In this document: one piece after another, positions 51,889 through 61,516 of the stretch
Layout of the letters: each line of letters begins with the position of its first letter
Position numbering within the stretch: the stretch's first letter is position 1
Assembly: GCA_025531455.1 (NCBI GenBank)
Contig: JAMYHL010000042.1
Span: forward strand, 186,001 to 250,000
Source of the DNA: Apiotrichum sp. Y4204
Taxonomy: Eukaryota > Basidiomycota > Tremellomycetes > Trichosporonales > Trichosporonaceae
Reading direction: 5' to 3'
Length of the DNA stretch: 64,000 bases
Translations under genes and position numbers: made by a program
The notes under the pieces: generated by a model
Seen by the model: the letters and a program-made list of their open reading frames with translations, nothing else
Told to the model about the DNA's origin: nothing
The model's database searches: none

Positions 51889-52484
51889 CTGTCCCAGGCC
51901 CCGGACTCTGGGCTACGCTCTCGCGCGCGTGCGCGCTTTCGACAACACTACCCCGTCCAGCGCCCGATGCCCCTAGATTCGTGGGGCCCGTGGGGCCTCC
52001 CCGGCCAAGAGCAGGGTTTCCTGAGGGGCACCTTTGACCTTCGCTTGCTCGCGGCTCGATATCCAACCCAGCCGTGCCTTGCCGCTGCCAACTGACCAGA
52101 AACGGCGCTGGCCACCTCTGCGGACGGAAAAGGTGTTGCAAAAGATCGAGAGGTTCGCTTTATCCGTGCCAGCAGAACGGTAACTGAGACTAACCACGGT
52201 TCTCCTGCCACTGCGCGCTACGCGGTCTCGAAGCATGAGGAACAAACACCACACCCGCAGTGTCGGCGTGCGTGTTGCCTGGCGACGCGGCGTGCAGATG
52301 CATACTTAATCCTAAAGAGTCATGGGGTTCTTCCACAGGTCCCCTTCAACAAGCAACATCTTCCTGTGGACGCACTGCTCATCCTTGTATTCGGACTCGC
52401 CTCGCCACTCCTTTGATTACTATTATCGACGGTCGCCAACAACCACAAACGCCTGCCGCAAGCTCTCAACACTGGGCCATCGCG

Positions 52485-54262
52485 ATGACCACGACGGACG
52501 CCTTTGAGAAGCGGGACTTGGCGCACGTCGAGTCCCAGCACCACGTCGACAACTTTGATGAAAAGCACCCGGATGTCACCACCAGGACAGTCGTCGCGGA
52601 CATCAATGAGGGATACAGCCATACCGAGATCAAGGCAGCTACCCGCAAGATTGACCGCCGTCTCATTCCCGTCCTCTCGCTCCTCTACTGCATCAGTTTT
52701 ATTGACAGGTGCGTGACCGTGACCCCACGGATAAACTCTTGCGCGGTGGAACCAGGTGCTGACTGCCAGGACAAACTTGTCGCTTGCTCGTGCGGCCAAC
52801 AACAAGAAGATGAACCACGAACTGGACCTTCTCAGCGGTAACAACCGCTATGGTCTTATTACTCTCATCTTCTTCGTTCCTTACATGTGGGTACTTTGCC
52901 AAGAAGCACGAGTCGCACAGCCGCTGACATGTGCAGTATTTTTGAAATTCCTGTACGTATCCTGCAAGTGTGGCGCTTGTTCAGATCTTGGCACACGCTC
53001 AACAGAACTCACCACTGACATCCAGTCCCAACTCGGTCTTCGCGCATTTGGAGCTCGCTGGTGGCTGGGAACCGCGTGCTTCCTCTGGGGTGTCGTCATG
53101 ATGTGCATGGGCTTTGTCCACAACTGGCAGGGTCTCGTCGGTCTGCGTGCCGTCCTCGGTCTCTTTGAGTGCGCCCTGTTCCCCGGTGCTTCCTGTAAGT
53201 GGACCAAGCTGCGCGTGTGTGTGGCCGCACGGCTAACCTCCAGACCTCATCTCGTGCTGGTACCCGCGTGCCCAGATGGCGACGCGTACCACCTTCTTCT
53301 ACATTCTTTCCGTCGTCGTTTGTGGTCTGTCGTCGCTTCTTGCCTGGGGGATCTCCCACATGGACGGCCTCGGCGGCTACTCTGGCTGGCGCTGGATCTT
53401 CATCATCAACGGTCTCCTCACCATTGCCATCGCCTTGGTCGGTATGGCCTTTATCGTCGATTTCCCGGACAAGGCCAACTTTCTCCGCCCGGACCAGAAG
53501 GAGATGATCCAGACCCGTATCCACCGCGACCGTGGTGACGCCGAGTACGACCCGCTCACGATGAAAAAGTTCCTCTCGTACGTCATGGACGTCAAGATCT
53601 GGATCTTCGCCTACATCTTCTGCACGGCCGGCACCTCGACGTACGCGCTCTCGTACTTCCTCCCGCAGATTCTCTCGTCCATGGGCTTCAAGGGCTTCAT
53701 GTCCGTCATCCTCGTCGCCCCGCCCTATGCCTGGGTCCCCATCCCCGCCATGGCCACCGCCTACCTCTCCGACCGCTACCACCAGCGTGCGCTTGCCATC
53801 GCCCTCAACTCGATCCAGGTCATCGTCGGCACCGCCATGTACTCACAGCTCCCTGCTTCCAAGATGGCTGCCCGTTACGCCGGTGTCTTCATTGCCGTCG
53901 GCGGCTCCAACGCCAACATTCCGCTCACCATCTCCTGGGCCCAGTCCTCCATCCGTCGCCAGTCGAAGCGTGGCTACACCTCGGCCCTCGTCGTCGCCTT
54001 TGGTGGTATCTCGGGCATCATCGCCGGTGTCTCATTCAAGGAGAAGGAGGCCACCATCGGCTATCCTTACGGGTGAGTAGAGGCATCATTTCGGGCTCTA
54101 GCACACCGCTAACAAGTCAGGATCCACATCACTCTCGGCATGACCGCCGGCTCGGTTCTCTGCTGCGCCGCGCTCAAGATCTGGTTCATCCTGCAGAACC
54201 GCAAGGCGGACCGCGGCGAGACCGTGCTTGAGGACGACCCCGAGTTCCGCTACCAGGGTTAA
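52485..54262 (+). CDS. MFS permease, Dal5/Tna1-type (anion:cation symporter family)
   Basis: Plasma-membrane importer of the anion:cation symporter branch of the major facilitator family, whose members take up allantoate, nicotinate, vitamins and related organic anions; the substrate cannot be told from sequence. The six-exon model is 52485-52708, 52770-52886, 52937-52952, 53026-53194, 53244-54072 and 54121-54262. The frame is kept at each junction. Key blocks are KIDRRLIPVLSLLYCISFIDRTNLSLARA (helix 1 and loop), LITLIFFVPYIIFEIPSQLGL, LRAVLGLFECALFPGASYLISCWYPRAQMATRTTFFY, and YAGVFIAVGGSNANIPLTISW late in the protein, with about 12 helices in total. Exon 3 is a 16-nt microexon that supplies the I-F-E-I-P motif of helix 2. 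The N-terminus is charged and cytosolic. Length is about 500 residues, normal for the family. Its neighbour is convergent. Confidence 0.9.
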
Positions 54263-54654
54263 TCGCGATTCGTTGGGTGGTGATTGTCTTTTGCGTGTTG
54301 GTTGTTTTCGTCTCGTCTTACACACACATCATAGTTTTGCGTCGGGTGGCGCCCTCACGGACCAAACTGGGGGAAAGCGAAAAGAAGAATGGATTGCAAG
54401 TGGGAATAGATTGGGTTTGTATAGGATAAAATGCGAGTCTCGAGTTGTCGACATCACATGCATCTAGTATCACGTTGCGCTGAACGTGAGCAGAGTAGAG
54501 GGTGAATGTCACAGTAACGAGTGAGTTACTATCAGTTTGGTCTGTCAGTTACTATCAGCTAGGTCTGTCAGTTACTATCAGCTAGGTCTGTCAGTAGCCC
54601 TCGAGTGTCAACTGCCAGACACCCAGTACAACAGCTGCATCCCGTCGCTTCTCC
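54263..54654. other. Convergent 3' intergenic region with tandem repeat
   Basis: The two neighbouring genes end here. It holds the three-copy 23-bp repeat described separately. No gene is visible. Confidence 0.6.
54524..54592. repeat. 23-bp tandem repeat, three copies
   Basis: The unit AGTTACTATCAGCTAGGTCTGTC occurs at 54547-54569 and 54570-54592 perfectly, and at 54524-54546 with two differences (TTT for GCTA region). It sits 60 bp past the end of the DHODH gene and so in its 3' untranslated region or terminator. Confidence 0.9.
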
Positions 54655-55632
54655 TCACAACCTAGCCCCCTGCTTTCTCCGCGTCCCCTCCGCAATACGG
54701 TCAAACACAGCGACGCCCTGCCTCCCAAGGGCCGTCGCGACGCCGACGGCAGCCGCGCCCGCCGCGCGCATGCGCTCATACCCCGCCGCATCGCTCACGC
54801 CGCCGACGCCGATAATGTCGATATCGCGCATCCCCTTGGCATCGAGCATGCGGCGGAGCGTGGCGACATTCCCGAGCGCAAGGGGGTGGATCGCGGGGCC
54901 GGCCAGACCGCCGAGCCCGCCATCAGAGGGCAGAACCGGACCATGCGCGTCGAACACCGTGCAGTTTCCCAGCGTGTTCGTCGCTGTGATAAAGCTGATT
55001 TTCCCAGAGGCACGGGACACGGCCGCGACGAGCATCTCAAACTGCCCTGGGTGGGTGTACGGCGTGGTCTTGAGGCCTACGGGAATGGGGGGGTTGGATG
55101 GGAGGGCGGCGAGAAATGCCTCGAGTTCTCCGGCATCGTACGCTGGCGGCGGGACGCCGGGGACGTTTGGGCACGAGAGGTTGATTTCGACCGCGAGACG
55201 GAGGTTGATCTCTTCAGAGAGGGAGATGACGCGGCGCACGGCCGCGGCGTTCGTCTCGGGGGTTTCGCCAGTGACTGAGACGATGACGAGCTTGTTACTT
55301 CCGCTGTTCTCCGCCGCGAGGGTGTGCAGCCAGGCGCAGTAGGTTTCGACGACGTGGGGCGACAGGCCAAAGCAGTTGAGCGAGCCGTCTAGACTGTCAT
55401 TGCCGGCGGGGAAAGAGGCCGGTGCGCGCGCGCTCGACTCGCCGCTGGCCGGGTCGTAGAAGAGGAATGTGTTCTTGGCGTCGTCGTGGGGATAGCCGTT
55501 TACGAGGGCTGTGCGCGTTGTGATTGCTCCTGTGGCCTTTGAGGCGAAGAGGGGCCGCAGAAACGACAGGTCCGATGCCCATGGACATGCGGCGTTGAGC
55601 AGCGGCGGGTCGAGGACCAGGCGCGGGGCCAT
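54655..55632 (-). CDS. URA1: Class 1A-type dihydroorotate dehydrogenase
   Basis: Flavoprotein oxidising dihydroorotate in pyrimidine synthesis. A single uninterrupted exon of 325 codons runs from the ATG at 55632. The enzyme order is PPLLNAACPWASD near the N-terminus (FMN-binding region), TGAITTRTALVNGYP, LNCFGLSP, VIVSVTGETPETNAAAV, and EINLSCPNVPG, where the Cys in LSCPN is the class 1A active-site Cys (a Ser in class 2 enzymes). Then come LKTTPYTHPGQFE, ITATNTLGNCTVFDAHG, GLGGLAGPAIHPLALGNV and DIIGVGGVSDAAGYERMRAAGAAAVGVATAL. No N-terminal presequence or helix is present, so the product should be cytosolic and fumarate-type like S. cerevisiae Ura1, not the mitochondrial class 2 form common in fungi. 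It is unclear whether this is the main pathway enzyme or a paralog. It has no introns, unlike nearly all neighbours. Confidence 0.88.
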   Translation of the reverse strand: MAPRLVLDPPLLNAACPWASDLSFLRPLFASKATGAITTRTALVNGYPHDDAKNTFLFYDPASGESSARAPASFPAGNDSLDGSLNCFGLSPHVVETYCAWLHTLAAENSGSNKLVIVSVTGETPETNAAAVRRVISLSEEINLRLAVEINLSCPNVPGVPPPAYDAGELEAFLAALPSNPPIPVGLKTTPYTHPGQFEMLVAAVSRASGKISFITATNTLGNCTVFDAHGPVLPSDGGLGGLAGPAIHPLALGNVATLRRMLDAKGMRDIDIIGVGGVSDAAGYERMRAAGAAAVGVATALGRQGVAVFDRIAEGTRRKQGARL

Positions 55633-56081
55633 TGCGGGATATCTGAGGAGGTGAAGAGGATCAAGAGGATGGATGGAGATGAGAAAAAGCGGGGGGATCG
55701 GTGAATAAAAAGAAAAACCATGTGCAGATTGCGGATGTTGCCGGGAATAGCCGGTGCGCGGCGCAGACTATCGCTGGTCCAGAGGCGGTGATAACCGAGC
55801 CGCTCACATTCTTTCGTCTTGTCCCATACGCCTACATCCAAGGGCTATGATAAAGTACAAACGGCCACCAGGCCACCAGGGCGGGCGGTAATACATGTAT
55901 GTAGAGGTGCGAGGGGAGATTGCTCGTGATATTTGGGATTTTGCGATTTCTGAGATTCCGAGATTCTGAGATTCTGATTCTGAGATGTCTGTCGCTTTTC
56001 ATGAATGCTGCGTGTGTGTAGATTGATTTCGTTTTCAGTTTGGACTTTTTCTTCCCCTCTTCGTCGCGGTCCCATTCTTCC
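55633..56081 (-). other. Gap between DHODH and GH128 genes
   Basis: A 450-bp interval holds the DHODH promoter and the glucanase 3' end. It contains an AGATTCTGAGATTCTGATTCTGAG quasi-repeat at about 55950-55985, with no coding content. Confidence 0.5.
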
Positions 56082-57140
56082 CTACTTCCACCCGCCAGAG
56101 ACATACTGCCACCCAAGCGGGGTGAGGTTTCCGCCCTCGTCCATGAGCTTGTTCTCAGGGGTCACACCATACAGCCAGCTGTTGCTCCGCATCGCGCCAA
56201 ACCACGAGTAGCGGCTGATGTGAGTGGGAAAGGACAATAACACAGCTTCCGGCTACTCACTACACGAAGGGCTGGGCATCGAGCCACTGCGTCGTCTGCC
56301 CCATGAACGAGTACACTTGCTCCTGGGACGGCGGGGGCCCGCCGTTAAAGTTCTTGCCATCAGTAACGGCCTGTGCGCGAGCTCGAGCGCCCACTCGGAA
56401 ACCGGCGGCATTCGTCTCATTACCGCCCAGACCCCGCATTCTTCATTCATCGCATCACTTACCGCACACGCAAATTCAGACACGATGAGGGGCAGCCCAA
56501 ACTCGTCCCAGAACGCCTGGACCTCGCCGATGAACCCGTTCGGATCCGTGTGGTAGCTGTGGACCGCGGTGTACTGCGGGGCGACGTCGCATCCGTCCAG
56601 CCCGCCAGGGCAGATGGCGGCGTAGAACGCGCGCAGCCAGTCGCGGTTCCCCGCGACGGCCGGGGAGGCAAACTGTGCGCTGGGGTTGATGGCGCGGATC
56701 TGGCCCAGCATCTGGCGCCACTTGTCGGCCGCCACCCCCGGATCCATCGTCAGCGCCACCGCGGCGTTACCGTTGTCCGGCTCGTTGAACCCCAGCACAA
56801 GACTAAACCCGTCCTGGAGGTTCAGGTTGTCGAGCATGCCCGCCGACCAGATCATGGGCACAAACTCGCCTCCGATCTGGGTTTCGGCCGGCGTGGCGGG
56901 CAGAGGGCCGTTCGACCACCCCATCCCCCAGTCGTACCACCAGGACACGGCTGAGCCGGGTTGAAAAAAGGTGTTGACGGGCGAGGCGTCGCCCTCTTGT
57001 GCGGGCCACGAGATGCCAAGCTGGGATCAGCCCTGTGATGGAGATAAGCACCAACAGCCCAGACTTACCTTGCCAGAGCCCCGGCGGACGGGCGTCGCAG
57101 CGACGCCGAGCGCAAGTACAAGGAGTGTGCAGAGGCGCAT
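56082..57140 (-). CDS. Secreted GH128-type beta-1,3-glucanase (Asl1-like)
   Basis: Extracellular glycosyl hydrolase of the fungal Asl1/GH128 catalytic core group, expected to cut beta-1,3-glucan in cell walls. The start at 57140 gives a signal peptide (MRLCTLLVLALGVAATPVRR) and a short first exon. The catalytic part follows: KLGISWPAQEG, SWWYDWGMGWSN, FVPMIWSAG, LVLGFNEPDNGNAAVALTMDPGVAADKWRQM, and FYAAICPGGLDGCDVAPQYTAVHSYHTDPNGFIGEVQAFWDEFGLPLIVSEFACA. The Glu in GFNEPDN is the probable acid/base and that in VSEF the nucleophile, both present. The C-terminus has YSWFGAMRSNSWLYGVTPENKLMDEGGNLTPLGWQYVSGGWK, matching the family end. A three- to four-exon model fits; the stop is at 56082-56084. 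No GPI signal or CBM is seen, so the product is likely a free secreted or wall enzyme. About 285 residues. Confidence 0.88.
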
Positions 57141-59187
57141 GGTGCGGTGAGGGATGAGATGGCTGCCAAGACGGGTAGGAGCGGGGCTTATATACCAACA
57201 ACCCGAAACTCAGTCGCCCGCATTCCATCTGAACCGCTGGCCTCGAAGACAGCCGCATCGCGACTTCGGGGTCCGGAACGGGGGTTGAGTCAGATGACGG
57301 CGGCCCGAGCGCGAATGCGCGAGGGGGCAGACAGCGCTCATATCTTTCTTTGCCTCTGTTGTCGCCTTGCGCGTCGCGCCCAGTGTATCGCGCTTCAGTG
57401 ACGTTCTGTACTTTGGAGCTTTGGAGGAAGAGTTGGGTTGGGGGGGTGGTCGTTCCCAGAGGTTCGGTTCAGGTGGATGTGTGGAATGGGTAGGCACGAC
57501 ACACATGGGGACGGGGAACCTCCAAACTGCAGGCAGCAGGAACCTGTCTGGCTTTCAAACGTCGAGGTGTTTGGGGGATTCGGCCGCTTCCTCTGCACAT
57601 CCAGCACCACGATGCCGTACGCTGCACCACGCGGCGCCAGAGTTCTGTATCACTTGAGCACTAGTCGTCGTGTGTGTCGGCGGCCACTGCGGCGCTCGGG
57701 GCCACGGCCAAGCTCAAGCTCGGGCACACTCTCGGCATCGGCGCGTGAGTTACACAGCCAAACACTAGACACAGACACAACCTCCCACCCCGGAGAGAGG
57801 ATGCGTGTCGGTCACAGTGGTGATTTGGGGCCCGAGTTGCAAGTTGGAGTTTCGGGGGGCGCATTACACTACTACACATGACGCGGGCCGGCACGTAACG
57901 GCGCGAATAGGCACTGATCGAGACGGCGGAATGCAAGAATAGCACGCGCCTGATAACTGGCCCGCCGCGAGGTGCGCGATGACCGAAGTCTGTGCCGACG
58001 ATAACGGAGCGTTCGGCCTGCGGTAACGCCCGCTAGCGCGGCGCGTGCGGTGCCTGTCGATGTTATGGTTGCAATTTCCCATGGGTTCCCATGGGTGCAT
58101 CTGGGTGGCTGGTCGCGCTGCGATGGGTGGAGGAGGGAGGCGGGGTGTGGTCTCCGCGTGCAGTGATGCCTCTAGATGTAATCTTCGCCGGCTATGCGCA
58201 CACTAGGATGTCCCCGCGCATGTGCTCGGTGCAGGTTCGGTCAGTACGCAGTACCCGGCGGGGTGCATTACTCCCGCGGTTGGCCGGCATCAACGGGCCG
58301 GGGGTGAGAGGTGAGTGCAACAAGTGTGGTAAGTGCCGTCGTCAATCATACACGAGTGGGGTGAGTAGGTGTCAATGTGAGTGAATGGAGAAGCAAGATA
58401 GGATGGGGGGAGTGGCGTCGCCATGTCTGGCCCGCATCGGGCACTGATCGCGCAGGCCTGGATGTTGGTCGGAAGGCGATCAGGCTGAGAAGCGATGGCG
58501 GGAACCGGAGTAAGCGACGGAGAAGGGCAGCTACTTATACGATCCGTAGAAATGAGTGCCAGTTGCCACCACGAGTGTGCCACCGACAGTTGCGTTGAGC
58601 ATTGTTCAGCGTGCCCTCGATCGCAAGAAACGCGATCGATCGCGATCACGGTCGCGTTTTCTGCTGCAAACAGCGCCCAGCGCGGTGGAGCTCCGCATTT
58701 ACCCGCATTCTCTTTCCTGCTCGCTCCACATTCCGCTCCATATACAGCAAAGACCTGAGGTGAGCGTTCATACCGGGTCCGTGGGCGGCGAGGTGAGTAA
58801 ATGAGGAACGTACGTCGGATGTAGTGTCGAGAGGTATGCCTGCCGTGGGTTCTTAATGATCCTGAGACGTTGAGTGGTTCTTGCAAACTCGACCAGTGGT
58901 AGCATCGTCAGTGCTCACATGACCTCCGCCAGTGCATTACATTGGCATCCTATCGCGTATCAAGAAACGCATCCCGCTTTGTCTCTCGGCTCGTGCTTGC
59001 ATGCTGGTCGTCTCGTCGTGTTTGTCGTGACATGATGGTGGGTGTGGGTAGTGCTGTTCCTGTCGTGCAGTTCTCGTACTCATGTTCCTCCGCTCGCCGT
59101 TCATCGCTCTTGGCTCTTGGCATCGCACGTCGTTTCTCTTGGCGGCCGATTCTGGCTCTGGCTCTATCCTCTATCGTCTTGTTCACT
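57141..59187. other. 2-kb non-coding interval
   Basis: This interval holds the promoter of the GH128 gene and the 3' region of the BTB-like gene. Small frames on both strands disagree and match no family. A CCCATGGGTTCCCATGGGTG palindromic repeat is at about 58078-58097. Nothing else is supported. Confidence 0.45.
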
Positions 59188-60369
59188 CTAGGCCGACATG
59201 CCGCGACGGAAGAGGCCCTTCTTCTCGCCCGTCTCGTCGCCAAACGCGACGCGGCTCTCCCCGTCCTTCCACTCAAACACAAGCTGTGCTGGGAAATGAG
59301 TCTTAGCAAACCTCCACGCAACCTACACTTGCTGTACGACACGACCAAGTCGTCCACTTTTCCGCTCCAGAGCGCGCGCTCCGTCTCGACATAGACCATG
59401 GCATTGAACATTTCGGGGCTGAGCATGGCAACGACGTCATCGGGCATCTCCCACGGCTGCGCGAGGTGGTGCAGATGGAGGAGGCGCACGCGCTCGATAT
59501 CCCAGTCGAGGCGGAAGAGCGCGCGCGCGAGCGCGACGCTCCGCGTCTGCTCGAGAATCCGCACAAGCCCGAGAAAGTCGTCGTACCCCGACGCCTTGAG
59601 TGTCAGCGCGTGGGCCGACTTTGCGATATAGTTGCGCAGTGTCGCCCGCGGCCCCTCCTTGAGCTTGTACGTGTCTGCGAGGTCGAGCAGCGTCACGAGC
59701 TTGCGGATCGTAAATGTGCGCGTGGCGAAGGCGACGCCGGTCGTGCTGTAGTTGATAAACTCGAGGAGGAGGAGCATGCGCTCCCCGGTCTCCTTGAGCT
59801 CGAGGACGTGGGGGTTGCCGGTGGCAGGCTGGGTCGGGGGCTGCGTTGGCGGCTGGAGCGGGCCAGGCGGGTGGTCCGTCGACTCGGAGCTGATGGACCC
59901 CGAGGAGAGGGACAGCGTATCGCTGTCGACCGGCGCAAAAGTTACCGTGCTGCCGTTCACCGACTTTCTCCTCTCCTTCTCCCGTTCCTTTTCCTTGTCT
60001 TTGCCACTCTTGTCCTTGCTCTTCCGGTTGTTGTGGTTCGCGAGGGGAACGTTTTCGAGGAGCTGCGCAAAGCGCCCGCTGAAGTGAGTAGGGGCGGGGG
60101 GTAAGGGGGAACCGGGCCAGTGGATGGGAAGAGACGCGTCTGGCGTCGGGGTAGAATACCGCACGCCGACGGCAAACACGCGGCGAATGTGCAGTGATCC
60201 CACTCCCCGGGATCCTCGGGACTCACCTCACAGCGCGCAGGATATACCCGTCGGCCTCGAACGCATACTCTGCGAGCGCGTCGGCGCGGCACACGATACG
60301 GACGTTGGTCTTGGCCGTGCCGAGCCAGTACGGCTTGTTTGGGCGGAGGACGAGGGAGGTGGTGCTCAT
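59188..60369 (-). CDS. BTB/POZ-like protein with internal charged insert
   Basis: I read it as a fungal BTB/POZ-type protein but cannot assign a function. The start at 60369 gives MSTTSLVLRPNKPYWLGTAKTNVRIVCRADALAEYAFEADGYILRAV. After an intron it continues SGRFAQLLENVPLANHNNRKSKDKSGKDKEKEREKERRKS, then GNPHVLELKETGERMLLLLEFINYSTTGVAFATRTFTIRKLVTLLDLADTYKLKEGP. The order beta strand-helix (YAFEADGYILRAVSGRFAQLLENV) to a later LLEFINYST and LLDLADTYKL matches BTB, with the two halves split by about 70 disordered residues rich in Lys/Glu, Ser and Pro. The C-terminal half has RILEQTRSVALARALFRLDWDIERVRLLHLHHLAQPWEMPDDVVAML, a BACK-like helical region, then LVFEWKDGESRVAFGDETGEKKGLFRRGMSA. Length is about 355 residues. 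The last intron is short and its donor uncertain. Confidence 0.6.
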
Positions 60370-61516
60370 CGAGAGGGGGGAGGGAAGGTGGCGAGGTGGT
60401 GAGAAGTGGAGATGACGATGTTGGGATGTTGGGGATGGATCGGATGGGAGAAGGGGATGATGCGAGGACGGGGGGATTTGCCGATGGATAGGGGACGAGA
60501 CTCTCGATGCACGGCGTGTGTGAGAGACAAAGAGAGTGAGAGAGGGAGAGAGAGGTTGCCACCCGCTCAATGTCGGTGTCTGTTAGTGTCAACAGACGTA
60601 CAGACAGGATGGGATGGATGGTGCCACTCGCTGGGTGTTACCTGCTTCTGCCGGACCTGCACAGAGCACATTCTGCATCTCACATGTCTCTCGAGTTCTA
60701 GCTGTCTCGTCGTCGTCTTTTGCCGTGATCGTCTTGATCTTCTGTTTCTCCTGTTCTCCGGTTCTTCTCTGCACGAGTAGGATGCCATTCAGTCACGCGT
60801 CATCGCGCCGTGGGATGTAGGACAAGTCGCGCTAGCTCGCCAGGCTGTGTTTCCCATTCTTATGCGGTTCGAGATCCTGCGATCCTGCGGCCTGTGATCG
60901 TGCGACTTTGCGTCACACGTCGAGGTTCCCATTCTACGTCCATACTAGCTATTCTTCTGTGGGAACGTCATCTCCCCACATATGTTATCAATCATCTCCC
61001 CAGCTTCCCAAACCTCGCCCGTGGCAAAGACGCGCCTCGAGGCGTGCCGCGTGAACGACATGAACGGCGTGAGAAGCATGTCTCGATCTGGATAGTGGCC
61101 ACTGGCTACTGGAAGCATTATCAACATCAACATCCTGTGCCCTGGCGAACACTTGCGGAAGTCACCGACTTTGCTCCGCACTCATAATACCTCCTGGCCA
61201 GCTCACCCGCACCACTCCTGCTCCAATTGCTCTTGACGAGTACATTACACTGCGATTAACAGCCGATACAAACGAACTATGGCGACAGAGCCTGCGGCTC
61301 GGGGGGTGACAATGAGAATGCAGTGTTGGGGTTTGGTGGGTGTGCGGGGTGAAAGAGTAGGTGGGGTATGCTGGGTGGTCGCGGACCGATGGTGTAGTGT
61401 GGTATAGAAGGTTAATGTTCGTGAAGAGTGTGCTTGTTTTGGGTGCCGTGCGGGCTTGTGCTTGGGAGGTTCCGGATAATTTTCTTGATTTCCATGTATC
61501 GCAGCGCGTGAATGTG
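60370..61516 (-). other. 1.1-kb upstream region of the BTB-like gene
   Basis: This stretch lies between two minus-strand genes and must hold the BTB-like gene's promoter. AGAGAGTGAGAGAGGGAGAGAGAGG purine repeats are at about 60530-60555 next to the gene. I see no gene. Confidence 0.45.

Larger units (their letters stand above)
44526..52484. other. 8-kb gene-poor tract
   Basis: I cannot support any gene here. Small frames on both strands contradict one another, show no domain and are littered with stops. The first 1 kb is the CT-rich chitin synthase promoter (minus strand). The rest contains short AT-rich blocks, a poly-T run at about 45740, an A run near 46287, short direct repeats, an 18-bp palindrome between 13-bp direct repeats, and local tandem repeats near 51,550 and 51,860. 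No terminal-repeat transposon or reverse transcriptase/transposase motif was seen. A minus-strand patch near 49.6-49.9 kb reads as an open frame with a weakly protein-like composition, but it has no recognisable family. Confidence 0.4.

Noticed and set aside
60866..60877. GGTTCGAGATCC, a tRNA B-box-like stretch
   Set aside because: No matching A box or acceptor stem at tRNA distance.
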